Below, piece by piece: positions 51,984 through 64,000 of a stretch of 64,000 nt of DNA. The notes beneath the pieces are model-generated. The model saw nothing but the letters and a program-made list of their open reading frames with translations. It did no database searches and was not told the DNA's origin. This DNA comes from Selaginella moellendorffii. Lineage: Eukaryota > Streptophyta > Lycopodiopsida > Selaginellales > Selaginellaceae. The DNA lies in the NCBI RefSeq assembly GCF_000143415.4, contig NW_003314408.1, positions 180,320 through 244,319 of the forward strand. Direction: 5' to 3'. The translations under genes and the position numbers were made by a program. Each line of letters starts with the position of its first letter. Within the stretch, counting starts at the first letter, position 1.

Positions 51984-53841
51984 TCACTTCCTCTCGCGAC
52001 AAGCCTGCATGGTCGCAAAGCAAAAGCTATTGAGAATACATGAAAGTTTCCAGGGACATACCTGGAACTTCGACACAAAAAATGTGGTGATGCTTGCAAT
52101 AGCTGCCTTGACACGTTTGCTCGTGGCTGCAGCAAAGAACGAAATGGAATTAGTAGAGGTAAAAACAAATAACACAATATACTCGTGTCCAGCTCGCGAG
52201 TGTCCGTTGCACTCTTGGGAACGCGAATGGTAAGCAAGCCGTTCCAGAAAGACGCTCTCGCCTGCTTCACGTCAGCACTGGAGGGAAGCTTAAACTTTGT
52301 TTGCTGGAAGACGTTGGCAGTGGTCTTAACGACGAGTTCCGGCCCTGTATTGTCCACAATCACTTCCTCTCGCGACACGCCTGCACAGAAAGCTATTTGA
52401 GAAAACGTGAAAGATTTCAGGGACATACCTGGAACTTCGACGCGAAGAATGTGGTGATTCTTGTCATCTACAATAGCTGCCTTGAGACGTTTGCTCGTGG
52501 CTGCAGCAGAAAAGGAAAAGAAATTAGTAGAGGTAAAAGAAAAAAAAACCATAATACTTGTGTCCAGCTCGGCCTCGTCACGGTCCTCAATTGGCACTGT
52601 CGAGGTTGTCCCTTCGAGCGCAGCGGCCCCCTTGGGAAGGCGAATGGTGAGAATCTCATCCTGCAGATTAGCTATTAAACCGTCGACGTTGGTGTAAGGA
52701 GGAACGGCAAGCTTTTCGGGGCGGTAAACGTCCATCTCCGTGGAAACAAGCACACCCCGTCCATGTTTTTCAACATGCACTTGATCCAGCGACGAGAGAC
52801 CTGTACAGTAGTACGCAAGAGAAAAAAAAAACATGAGATAACGTTGTCTGCAGTTGACTTACCCGGCACTTGCACATCGACAGTGTAGAACTGCTGGTTC
52901 TCGAAGGACGACCACAATAGCTTGCGCTTGTCATATCCTGCACGCCACAGAGAAAAAGAAATTAAAAAAACTCCAGGCAGGATCAAAGCCATACCTTTAT
53001 CAATGTGCTTGAGGCAGTTTAGCAGCAGCTGGTAAGCATGTTTCTTCTCAAAGTTGTAGAGAGCAACTAGACCGTCGTGATCAGGGAACTGGGGCAGCCC
53101 CCCGGCATCAGCCACCTCCTGCGCCAACTTGATGCTCCTGGCACACTTCGTCAAGGAAGCGTTGGAGAAGAAATCAGTGCATGGAACGACTGGTGTAGCA
53201 TATGAGCTAGATTGCTCCTCGATCAGAATGGTGAGGTTGCTGGAGTGCAGACGTAAGAACCTGGTCCAGCACTCAGCGCCAAACAGACGCGCCTGCTCCT
53301 GCAACTCGTGCACGTTTGGCTCCCCGGAGAAGACTTCCTTCTCGGCTCGGCAGGCAAGAGTCCGGCAAAAGTCGTGGACGAGGCGTGTTTCTTCACGTGT
53401 GCAGTAATGTAGGGGGGGCTCTCCACGCGAGTCCCGCTTTGCATCCTCCCAGACGTCGTCCACGAGCTTGATCATGTGTGTATATGGGACGGGGTAGTCG
53501 CCTATGTCGTCAAACCCGAGTGGTTTTTCAAGACGGGGGAATTGGCCGCCCACAATTTCGGTGTACTTGAGGCTGTGATGCAGGAGATACCCCTCGAAGC
53601 AGTCGGTGGTAATATCAGAGTTGCCCAGCACCTTAAAGGCTTGGCCGAGGACACGGTTGTCTAGGCGGAGCATCACCATCCACAGAAACTCTCCAAACTC
53701 TTTGTAGGCTTCCTGGGTGGGTGGTTTGCTCACCTGAGAGACATTCCTGCCTTCGCTGCCGCTCCTACTACTCGCGATTGCTGTCTGGATGCCGCTCCTA
53801 CTCCTAGTCGCCGTTGCCATGTGAATCAGCCGCCTGAACAT
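51984..53841 (-). CDS. Protein with unknown N-terminal domain and tandem degenerate HSP20 (alpha-crystallin) domains
   Basis: Seven exons (minus): 52995-53841, 52863-52937, 52558-52800, 52429-52500, 52183-52380, 52062-52126, 51984-52004; 506 residues, or 499 from the ATG at 53818-53820. The first ~280 residues (KPPTQEAYKEFGEFLWMVML, ECWTRFLRLHSSNLTILIEE) match no family I know. Two HSP20-like units follow, each beginning at a VDVQVPG or LRVEVPG edge and ending in a C-terminal strand (DEILTIRLPKG; NGLLTIRVPKS). Introns sit at identical places in each unit, so the domain arose by exon-pair duplication. A third unit is frameshifted by a 7-bp loss and supplies the present stop (ACRERK). Possibly a chaperone-like or scaffold protein; function unknown. 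A shortened copy lies at 2960-3440. Confidence 0.72.
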
Positions 53842-54310
53842 ATTGTAGGGCTTTGCTCAGATAATGAGCGTGCCGGGGACTTACAGTCGGGCTCCTCAGA
53901 TTCAGATTCGGGTGAAGGTATTCGTTTTCTCTCCTCTCAATATGCAAGCTCTAAATTGTTTTCCGCTTGAAAGCTCAGACGACGAAGATGAAGACCTTTC
54001 GAAAGGTGACGATGATTTTATGGAGGAGTACTCCGACGCTATCCAACACGAGCTTAAAAACTCGAGCGTCTCCAAAACATTTGCTCAACCTGACGTGTCT
54101 CGCGCTTCTGGGTCAGCATCTACTTCTGCTACCGCTACCGGAGATGACAACTTGCCCGTGGACGTAGACCTCAACCTGCTTAAGAACCTGCTCGACTCGT
54201 ACTCATCGCAGCAAGGCCTGCCCGGACCAGCGTCTAACGTCCTGGGAATGATGGGAATGCAGCTCCCAGACGACAAGGAGGAGCATAAACGTAAGACTCG
54301 GAGGAAGTGA
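53842..54310 (+). pseudogene. Fragment of an ECD/SGT1-like (ecdysoneless) gene, C-terminal part
   Basis: Two exon-like pieces. Upstream, a frame reads CSDNERAGDLQSGSSDSDSG, to a GTATTCG donor near 53919. After an acceptor GCTCAG near 53979 comes DDEDEDLSKGDDDFMEEYSD, then AIQHELKNSS, VDVDLNLLKNLLDSYSSQQG and LPGPASNVLGMMGMQLPDDK to a stop at 54310. This is the acidic tail and C-terminal motif of plant ecdysoneless proteins (usually over 600 residues, in splicing and transcription). The N-terminal ~450 residues are absent: the fragment begins at the start of the divergent HSP20-like gene. It could still yield a short protein from the ATG at about 53864, but is best read as a captured gene fragment. 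Confidence 0.72.
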
Positions 54311-57096
54311 GCGTCGATTTGGACGAGACAGAGACGGAGACAAAGCTTCCCTCGTAGAAACCAAACAGTGGGACTGTGTTACAACTTAAGGCCCACGCGT
54401 TCGGATGAGACCAAGGTATTCACATTTATTTCTTTTCTTGCCTCACATTTCTTCTCCCAGATAATACTCAACTTGGACAGTGCATAAGACATGTTAAATC
54501 ATCGTTTTATGTTTTAAATTTGCGGTTTCAGGAAATGTCGGGTATTTGAGAAGCTGGATCATGTGGTTCCACGGTTCCAGGATCAGATCACGAGGCAGTA
54601 AAGTCGCCCAAGCTGGGAAATGAAGCAGCAGAGCAACAAACCGAGGGACATGGAGAAGCGGCCAAAGAGTGCTGGAGCAGCCTCCCTGTCGCTCAGCTGC
54701 GGGCTCTCGTCCTGGGTGCCAACGACCGCCTAGTCTCAATAGCATCTGGGCGTGAGTGCCAGGAACAGTAACGAGCGTCATCTCCGAGCCTCATCGCCGG
54801 CGCGTGCAGTATGGCGGTGGGAGAGTTCCTGTCGTGTCCTCGCAGCGCGACCACGAGCCGAGATAGAGAGGGAGGGGCGGCAGCACGCCGCCGGGGGTGC
54901 GGGAGAATTGACATGGACGCGCTGGCGCGACCGTGGCAGTGTCGACGACGGTGTTTACCACTGGCGGTGGCGTGCCCCTGCTAGCCGCGGGGTTCGTGGA
55001 GGCGTACTGCCATGGCGAGGCTGATGGTGTTGAGGCCCAGATAGTCGTGGACGAAGCCAAACACCGCGTTGGCGGCTGCATTTACAGTTGATTGTTAAAG
55101 TTAAAGCCGACTCTTTCTTAGAAGAAAACTAGAAATTGCCCAGCAAAAAGCCGGTGGGTTGGCAAGGTGAAGTTTTCAAAAAACTTAAAATCCGAGCCAA
55201 AAGACATACATTGGCCAAGAGTTTTATGTCATAGAGACTTGGATAAGTTGAAAGTTTTAGTGCGAAGAAAGTGTGAAAGAAAGATCTTGCCTCAACTGCC
55301 TATGTGTGAGGTGAGTACCAGATGATTGGAAAAGCTTTGAGATTTGGGCATCATGGTTTTGTTGCCAGTATTTCTCCTACGTAAGGAAAAACCAAAACAG
55401 AAAAGAAAACTGTTAAGTTCAAAGCATAAGAAAGTGAAAACCTTCAATGGGATTCTCAGGAGCAAAGACACCACAAAGTATTGCGAAAATCAAATCAAGA
55501 AAAGAAAGAAAACAGGAAAGAGTTGAAGCATTCTAGAAAAAGATGCCTGCATGGTTAGCAAGGGTAAATATAGTGCTAAAACTGATGGTACTAATCATTA
55601 TATTATCTGATGTTTAATTTGCATTTGTTTTTCTTTTCCCGCTAGATAACAAAGGAAAAACTTATTGTGAGATTTTTTTTTCTTCCACAAAATGGAAGCA
55701 TGATACCTATTCCCAATTGGAGCAAAATTATCTCAACCTAGAAGCTGCCTAAACCTAGACATGAACATCACTTTGACAAGTATTTTCCATACTTTTACAT
55801 ATTGTACAGTGTTATGAGCTCGGCAGTGGTGGAAGCTATGGCTTTCTCTACTGCGATGGTGACCTTTTCTCAATGCTATTGTGATTGAAGTTTTCTGCCA
55901 TGTAGATCAAGATCCAAGATCTTCTTGGCACCCTGCCTGTCTGTCCCTATGAGTACTTACTTTTGTTTTTGTTTCAAAGACTTATAGAGCTCACCAGTAA
56001 GCATGCTCCAGCTTTGTCACAATGGTTGCCTGGGTGATTCTGTCCATCCAATTCCTCTTGCCACCCAGGTTTGTGGAAAGAGTTCTTTTAGAGATATTAG
56101 CGATTATCTTTGAACCAATGCAGGTTTGGCGTCTTGGTGGCAATCAAGCACGTGCTATAGAGCAAGGGCAAGTGACTCCCATTCTTGATCTCGATGGTAA
56201 GGTTTTGACCTGGCACAAATTGGCAGAATAGAGCAATTTCTTATCCCCAGGTAGGAATCCGTCTTTGTTCTTAATGGTAGTTGAAGAAGGTGGCATGGAT
56301 TATTCTGGAGCCTTTATCTCTTGAAATGGGGAATTCCACTCTCAGCATGCAAAGAACCTAAATCATAGCTGAATTTGTGGATTCAGAAAGAAGCAGCCGT
56401 TTCGCCTTGGTCACATTTGAAGGAAGCTATCACCACTATAGCTGACCAAGAAGCTTGCTGGCCTTTTGCATTAGGTCAGCAACTGGGATCTTGCGCAAGT
56501 TGAGGTTAGGATTCTGGTCAACATGATAGTTCTGGATTCGCCTAGAAATGGTGGTGATTGGGAAACTCTTAGTCCAGTTTTGCATTTGTTTCTTGTCTTG
56601 ACTGTCATAGGCAAGATAAGGGAGTGCAACACTACAACGTTGAAGGTTCTGTATCCTTGCCGAGTGAGAATCAATTACATTTCAAATTCTTCATGTACTT
56701 GTGTTCTTGGGCTCAGGTAGTAACGCTAGCTTGTGGTCAATCCTTTGCAAAGACAGAGGCCATCTCAAATAAGTTCAACATCTATAGAAATGAGATAAGG
56801 TTTTCAACACAGCTAGATTGCAGTCAAACTTGCAGTCTTGCTCATGTTGTGTAGCTTAGTCTTTCAGTTTTCTTCTTTCTTAATTTCCTGTTTTTTTCTC
56901 CAGTTCATCATTCTGCTTAAAATGATTAGCATAAAATGTAAACTAACATAAAATGTAAGCTAATATTTCTTTGTATCTCATATGTGCTTGCATTCGAGAC
57001 ATCTAAAATTTTGGCTGGTAGATGGAAGAGGATTAGCTGTTACAAACAGCCAGTTAGCTTATTGCAGTTTAAGCTATACTTCATCAGAATATAAAT
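54311..57096. other. Intergenic: GC-rich decayed patch (54.6-55.1 kb) then AT-rich DNA
   Basis: 54600-55090 is GC-rich. On the minus strand it contains a short coherent piece (FVHDYLGLNTISLAMAVRLH) followed by frame breaks, perhaps a dead gene of unknown family. 55100-57096 is AT-rich with no supportable gene. Confidence 0.45.
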
Positions 57097-57660
57097 GGAG
57101 GAATTTGGCAGCGGCGGAAGCGTGGCTGACGTGTTTTGAAGGTGGGAGAGCATGTGATGCTCTCGATTCTGGCAAAGCTTCTGGGAAATTTTGTTCCTGA
57201 AGCATAAAAAATCTGAATAATCAAAAATTGAGATTTTATTAGGAAGTGTTCACCAGTGCTTAGTAAATGTTCAAAAGAAGCACCGAAGACTGTGGAATGA
57301 TCGCGAGCAAATTGTCAGCCACCACTCATTTGAAAAATGCCTGAACAATGTCGGGGATAGCGACGCGATGTCCCGCTACACCTTGGCGATCGAGAACACG
57401 AGAACCGAGAGCTACATCACGGAAAATCTCTCGACACCAGGATGGTCCCCATATACTTTGGAGCTCCCAACGTCGTGGACTTCGTGTCTCCCATCCTGGC
57501 CAGCGAGTTTAGCAGCGTGGGGCGTCTGGCCGAGTTCCTCAAGGGACTGACTCAAGATCCAGTCCGGTATGCTGAGTACCACATTTACGGAGTGACTGAG
57601 AATTACTGCAGGACTAGAGCGCTCAGTCTTGATTCTCTTCCTTGCAGGCGGTGAGCAGGA
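57097..57660 (+). pseudogene. Broken copy of the GT10 fucosyltransferase
   Basis: Starts with a decayed match to exon 1 of the gene at 49458 (CGAAGGTGGGA...GGTGCTCTCG region and GATTTTGTTCCT). It skips most of the middle. From about 57300 it matches exon 3: VSHHSFEKCLNNVGDSD, then TLAIENTRTESYITENL, then IYFGAPNVVDFVSP, with frameshifts between and several internal deletions including the Cys-rich block. The end (RALSLDSLPCRR) aligns to the end of the parent. Clearly non-functional. Confidence 0.88.
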
Positions 57661-57719
57661 AACAATGATTTTGTGAGTGCTCAGCTCGCCGTTTGTTTGT
57701 TTCTCAAGATCAGCATGAA

Positions 57720-59426
57720 TCATTCCTTCACTTTCATTTGCGGCTCACGATTAGCACACTCGGCTGACATACTTGAGAGTAAGAGATAGCCACAACCATA
57801 ATCAGCGAACTGGTCTTCATCCACCACCGCCATCTTCTTTGCGATTCGCTCCCCTCGATCGAGATCTCCATGAAGCTTGCAAGCACTCAGCAGCGAGCTC
57901 ATCGCAGCCGAGTCAGGCAGAAACGGCATGCTGTCGATGAGCTCCTCCGCCTCAGCTAAAAACTTGGAGCGTCCCAGAATGTCGACCATGCAATCGTAGT
58001 GAGCAAGCAGAGGCTTGATCCCGTGCACGTCCATCATCTCCCGGAAGCTCTCGCGCCCCTGCTGGAGCTTCCCTTCGTGGCTACAGCCCGTGAGAATGGC
58101 AACAAAGGTGAGATCGTCGGGCCTGACACCGTCGAGCGCCATGAGCCTCAATGCCTCCAAGGCGAAGCTGCTACGCCCGGCTCGAGCATACGCGGACACC
58201 ATTGCGTTCCATGATGGCACGTCCCTGCTGGGCATGGACTCAAACGTTTCCTTGGCACTCGTCATATGCCCGGCGTGGGCATACCCCACTGCGACAATTG
58301 TCCAGGAGACGACGGTGTGGCCGGGCATGCGATCGAACAACGACTTTGCCTCGACCATCTTCTTTCGACCCACATACGCGAGCACCACGGAGTTCCAGGA
58401 AATGACATTCTTCCTAAAGGTGGCGTGGAAGATATTTACAGCTTTGGAGACATGCCCGGCCTGCGCATACGCCTGCACCATTGCATTCCACGACACTGTG
58501 TTCTTGCCTGGGATTCGATCAAACAACTCTTGAGCGTCATCGAATAGGCCGCGGCGAATGTAGGCCTGTGTGATTGAGGTCCAAGAAACCACGTCCGGCT
58601 CTGGGACCAGATCAAAGGTTTTCTTTGCCAGCTCAAGCTCTCCAGTCTCAGCGTACACGGCCAGCATCGCATTCCACGATAAACAATTCCTGCGCGGCAT
58701 TCGATCAAACACCTCCCTTGCTTTGCGGACGACATGCCCATTCTGAGCATAAGCCTGGACGAGCGCGGTCCAGACCACCACATCTCGCTCGGGCATTTGA
58801 TCAAAGACCAGTTTGAGCTCGCCTACCATGGACTTTGATCCAAGGGCGGTGATAATCGCAGTCCAGCCCAAAAGTGTGTTCTGTGGCATCAACGCAAACA
58901 CGCTCTGTGCTTTGTCAAGATGCCCAACCTGGGCATATGCAGAAACTATGGCAGTCCACGCCACCACGCTCTTCTCTGGAATTAAATCAAAGAGTAATCG
59001 AGCTTGAACAAGGCTTCCGACTAGCAAGTAACCTTGTAAGAGCGAGGTCCATGCAACGAGATCTCTCTCGGGGATGATTTCGAAAAGTGCTGTAGCGCTG
59101 TCTAATTTTCCGTTTTGGGCACACGCCCACATCATCGTGTTCCAGGAGAAGATATTGCGGGGAGCAATGGATTCAAACACGGCGCAAGCCTCGCCCAGGT
59201 AGCCGCATTTCCCATACGCATCGACAAGGAGGTTCATGAGGTAGCGTCGGTCGTGTGTTGCATAGGAGCCGGAGAGGATTTGTCTATGGAGATGCCTTGT
59301 TTTGTCGAGATCCTTGTTAAGAGCGCAGGATCTGAGCTTGCAAGCGAGAGCAGAGACATGCTCTTGTTTGGATTGACAATGTAGGTGTGCTAGATCGGAT
59401 CTAAGCAACACCCGAGAGAAAATCAT
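57720..59426 (-). CDS. PPR protein, S-type repeats, E1-like end, no DYW
   Basis: Intronless, 568 residues. The opening has a basic N-terminus (MIFSRVLLRSDLAHLHCQSK), suitable for organelle import, then ACKLRSCALNKDLDKTRHLH and LLVDAYGKCGYLGEACAVFE. About ten 31-residue S-type motifs follow, then an L motif (ALDGVRPDDLTFVAILTGCS), HYDCMVDILGRSKFLAEAEE and an E1-like region ending shortly after GYLLLSSMS. No DYW domain. It faces the broken GT10 copy, mirroring the arrangement at 50.9 kb where the GT10 is intact and only the tail of this PPR remains. Just upstream (59500-59640) is a partial repeat of its own N-terminus. Confidence 0.9.
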   Translation of the reverse strand: MIFSRVLLRSDLAHLHCQSKQEHVSALACKLRSCALNKDLDKTRHLHRQILSGSYATHDRRYLMNLLVDAYGKCGYLGEACAVFESIAPRNIFSWNTMMWACAQNGKLDSATALFEIIPERDLVAWTSLLQGYLLVGSLVQARLLFDLIPEKSVVAWTAIVSAYAQVGHLDKAQSVFALMPQNTLLGWTAIITALGSKSMVGELKLVFDQMPERDVVVWTALVQAYAQNGHVVRKAREVFDRMPRRNCLSWNAMLAVYAETGELELAKKTFDLVPEPDVVSWTSITQAYIRRGLFDDAQELFDRIPGKNTVSWNAMVQAYAQAGHVSKAVNIFHATFRKNVISWNSVVLAYVGRKKMVEAKSLFDRMPGHTVVSWTIVAVGYAHAGHMTSAKETFESMPSRDVPSWNAMVSAYARAGRSSFALEALRLMALDGVRPDDLTFVAILTGCSHEGKLQQGRESFREMMDVHGIKPLLAHYDCMVDILGRSKFLAEAEELIDSMPFLPDSAAMSSLLSACKLHGDLDRGERIAKKMAVVDEDQFADYGCGYLLLSSMSAECANREPQMKVKE

Positions 59427-59499
59427 TGGAGCTCCTGATCATGTTGGCATATGCGTAACTCCGGGCTAGTTTCAGGTGGCACCGACGATCATGTCTCCA

Positions 59500-59640
59500 C
59501 ATTTGGTGATGTATGATCATCATGTTCCAAGAAAAGACGAGCAATGGACTCAAGGTAGCCGCATTTCCCATATGCCTCGACAAGGAGGCTGTTGAAGGAG
59601 CGAGCCGTAGAGGCAATGGAGATTGTCAGCTTGGAGCTTG
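59500..59640 (-). pseudogene. Partial N-terminal copy of the adjacent PPR gene
   Basis: The minus strand reads SLLVEAYGKCGYLESIARLF, matching LLVDAYGKCGYLGEACAVFE of the gene just downstream. The match is then out of frame through a TTTCTTGGAACATGATGAT segment that matches the FSWNTMM codons. It is a short tandem or dispersed duplicate that cannot code. Confidence 0.75.
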
Positions 59641-59739
59641 TAAGTGAAAGTGTCAACAGATTTTTATTATTAGAAAAGTTATGATAAAATACTTAAAGTG
59701 TTATAAAGGTTTCAAAGGAATTGATGACTTTGTTTATGA

Positions 59740-59742
<3 letters not shown>

Positions 59743-59783
<41 letters not shown>
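59743..59783. repeat. (TA)n microsatellite followed by (CA)n
   Basis: A run of about 20 TA units passes into GACACACACACA. It lies at the left edge of an AT-rich gene desert. Confidence 0.95.
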
Positions 59784-59793
<10 letters not shown>

Positions 59794-62016
59794 CAACTCC
59801 GTCAAAAGTAAATTTATAAGAGATTAAATGTTTCACTCAAATATGGATAAAAATGTGTAAAATAAAGACATTTCATATATTTATTATAATGGTATTTTTA
59901 GTTAAAGTTAAAAGTATAAATTACGATTTAAGTAATGAAGTTAAAATTCATTATGGATACTGATATTAAATGCTATTTTTTAAAAGTAGATAAGTATAAT
60001 TTTGGAACATTAATATTTGGTTTATTACTTTATTTTGATGTGCTATAAATAAAAATAATGTTTTCGTTGATTTAGTTGTATATAAATTTACATGGAGAAT
60101 CAAAAATGTAAATATTGGTATCCATGATGATGGAATTTCTAAAATGATAAAAACAAATTGTTGAGCAGCATACATAGAGTTTATTAAAGCTCTGTAATAA
60201 ATAAATAAATAAATACTCAGAATTTTGATATATTAAACTTGAATTTTATTAATTTTAAATTTAATATATATTTTTAGGAGCTCATTGTTAAAAGAAGGGA
60301 AAACAACAAAACTACTAATAAAATACTAAAGAAAAAAAGAATAAAAGATGGATTTTAATCCAAAAACGTAATTAAATTTGGGGGTAGGGCATAGAATTTA
60401 GTAAATCAAGTATTTAAAAAAAAACACTTATGTTTTGAATTGTTAAAACACTTGGAGTGTGATACCAAAAATAATATTTACATGTAAAACTTTCTTTGAA
60501 AACTTCTTTACAGCTCAGTGCCATATAGGACAATTCATTTGCCTATATGATTGCACTAGCTTTAGGGCCTAAGTTTGACCAAAGAAAGGCAAAAGGGAGA
60601 AAGCTATTGTTCTTCTTTGTTGCTTTTTCAATCACGTCTCAACTATCTATACATTGTTATTATCAACAAGGCACACTACATGGCTTAAATAAACACTTAA
60701 ATTCTTGCATGGCATGGACTTTCCTTCTTCTTGATTGTTCTTGTGATCTTCTAGTAGTAATGTTGGGGAATTTGGGGTACTTGCAAACATGTACACTAGT
60801 TTATTGAGCATGCCTAGGCCTGCTGTAAATTAGCTGCTCCAGCTCCAAAGAGCTGGAGAAAAACAGAATTCCCCTAACAAGTGATAGGCTAAAAGCATTG
60901 ATTGAGAGAGAGAATGGCTTAGGTAGGAAAAGAAAAATGGGAAGAAAGTCTGGAGTGTCACTAGTAGCATTTTTGGATTGCAACTGTGCTCTTGGACATT
61001 CCTGGCTGATTTTGAGGGATTCCCACCTGATGAAGAATGGGATTTCTTGGCTTAACCATAGCTATTGAGGATTGAATAGATTTACTTAACAAAGAGTATT
61101 TACATGGTTGGTTGTACATGTAGCATGAAATATTTTCATATATGGCATGCCCGAATGCCAATATTATCACATTTTGATTACTATATTATAGAATTCAAAA
61201 TATGATTGTGTACATTATAATATTTTGTGGAATAAAAACTGTAGACAGAAATTTTCACAAAATTTATAATAAGGGACTTCGTATGTAGATCTATGCAGAT
61301 CTAATAAAACATCACACAAGGGCCACAGTCATTTAACATAAATGTGTAAAAGCAAACTAAATTTATATGGATAGAATGGGTAAAGCCATATAATTTAACA
61401 CTCTTCTTTTGTGTGCATAGTATGTGCAGTCCTTTGCAATGACTATACCATATTCTATCTTAAATTTCTTAAAACATAAATAATTTAGCAACACTACATT
61501 TTATAAATAATAACCTTACCATATTAGATGATGTAAAATTAAACTGTTTTTTCAATGTTTTATACCAATTCCTAATAAACTTTCAAATTGGAAAACTGTT
61601 CTATTAAACAAAAGTAAGCATATTTACCATAACTAAAGCTAGTGGCATTGATTTGCTTACAAATGCAACTATAGATCTCTTATTCTTTATATAAAACTTA
61701 ATCTTCAAAATATCAATAATCCAAAACATATTCACTGTTTAATAAATAATTATAAATTAATTATTTTAAGAATATTCTAAGAAATTCGAACCAGAAATAA
61801 CTTAAAAGGGGAAAAGCTATTTAGAATTATTTGACCTGTTAATTGCTATGGCAGCTAAATTTTGACTGGCTGGGACGAGTAGGTTCCGGTCAAGCGGAGG
61901 CAGCAGCGGGTTTTCTACAAACAGGTGGGTCGCCGCGCGCGGATCCCTATAATCCTTCTCTCCTCTGGTTTGGTTTCTAGGCTTGAGTGAATGTTTTGAG
62001 CATCGCCAGTAACAAT
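59784..62016. other. AT-rich intergenic DNA, promoter of EPSPS at its right end
   Basis: No supportable gene. A perfect 9-bp inverted repeat with a 4-base loop lies at 60837-60858. A three-codon ATG TTT TGA micro-ORF at about 61991 precedes the EPSPS start. Confidence 0.55.

Positions 62017-64000
<1,984 letters not shown>

Noticed and set aside
54791-55081. 96-codon minus-strand frame in the GC-rich patch
   Set aside because: Another minus frame reads a more protein-like FVHDYLGLNT piece, and both are broken; family not identifiable.
60547-60807. 86-codon plus-strand open frame
   Set aside because: Low-complexity hydrophobic translation in AT-rich DNA, no family resemblance, no splice context.

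Overview
The window is nuclear plant DNA, most consistent with a lycophyte of the Selaginella moellendorffii type. This placement is inference. It rests on very short introns (about 45-125 bp), a dense set of pentatricopeptide-repeat (PPR) genes, plastid and land-plant genes (EPSP synthase, Aux/IAA, GRAS/SCL3, reticulon-like, UDP-arabinose mutase-like), and two cilium/basal-body genes (CFAP20/BUG22 and a CEP164-like WW protein), as expected for a plant with flagellate sperm. GC-rich gene islands alternate with AT-rich stretches (1-2.9 kb, 6.1-8 kb, 36.6-38.2 kb, 51-52 kb, 55-57 kb, 59.6-62 kb) in which I see no supportable gene.

Layout. 0-6 kb: AT-rich DNA, a shortened copy of the HSP20-like gene found intact near 52-54 kb, a broken PPR gene and a small secreted KP4-family protein gene. 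8-19 kb: purple acid phosphatase, three PLS/S-type PPR genes packed head-to-head and tail-to-tail, a DUF455 ferritin-like protein, tRNA-Ser(AGA) and a P-class PPR gene. 19-24 kb: organellar DnaJ, an RGP/UAM-like protein lacking its usual acidic motif, and an unrecognised Cys/His-plus-coiled-coil protein. 25-30.6 kb: SCL3-like GRAS factor and a bHLH-MYC_N ('WNK-related') protein. 33-36.6 kb: two PPR genes that overlap in different frames. 38-46.5 kb: CFAP20, reticulon-like, CEP164-like and Aux/IAA. 48.8-54.3 kb: FMC1-like, alpha-fucosyltransferase (GT10), HSP20-like multi-domain protein and a fragment of an ECD/SGT1-like gene. 57-59.6 kb: a broken GT10 copy facing an intact PPR gene. 62-64 kb: EPSP synthase, cut by the window edge.

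Functionally the window is a set of separate housekeeping and regulatory genes, not one pathway. The main theme is organelle gene expression: six intact PPR genes plus fragments. The five S-type PPR proteins are tandem arrays of about 31-residue motifs and all stop at about the same point after the E1-like region, without a DYW deaminase domain. Two themes merit attention. First, segmental duplication followed by complementary loss: GT10 kept at 49.5 kb with only a PPR stub beside it, and PPR kept at 57.7 kb with a broken GT10 beside it. Second, a short DNA palindrome (ATGCCC...GGGCAT) recurs at the same place in many PPR repeats on both strands.

Exon models were built by eye from reading-frame continuity, GT/AG sites and known protein families; each listed multi-exon model keeps frame throughout.
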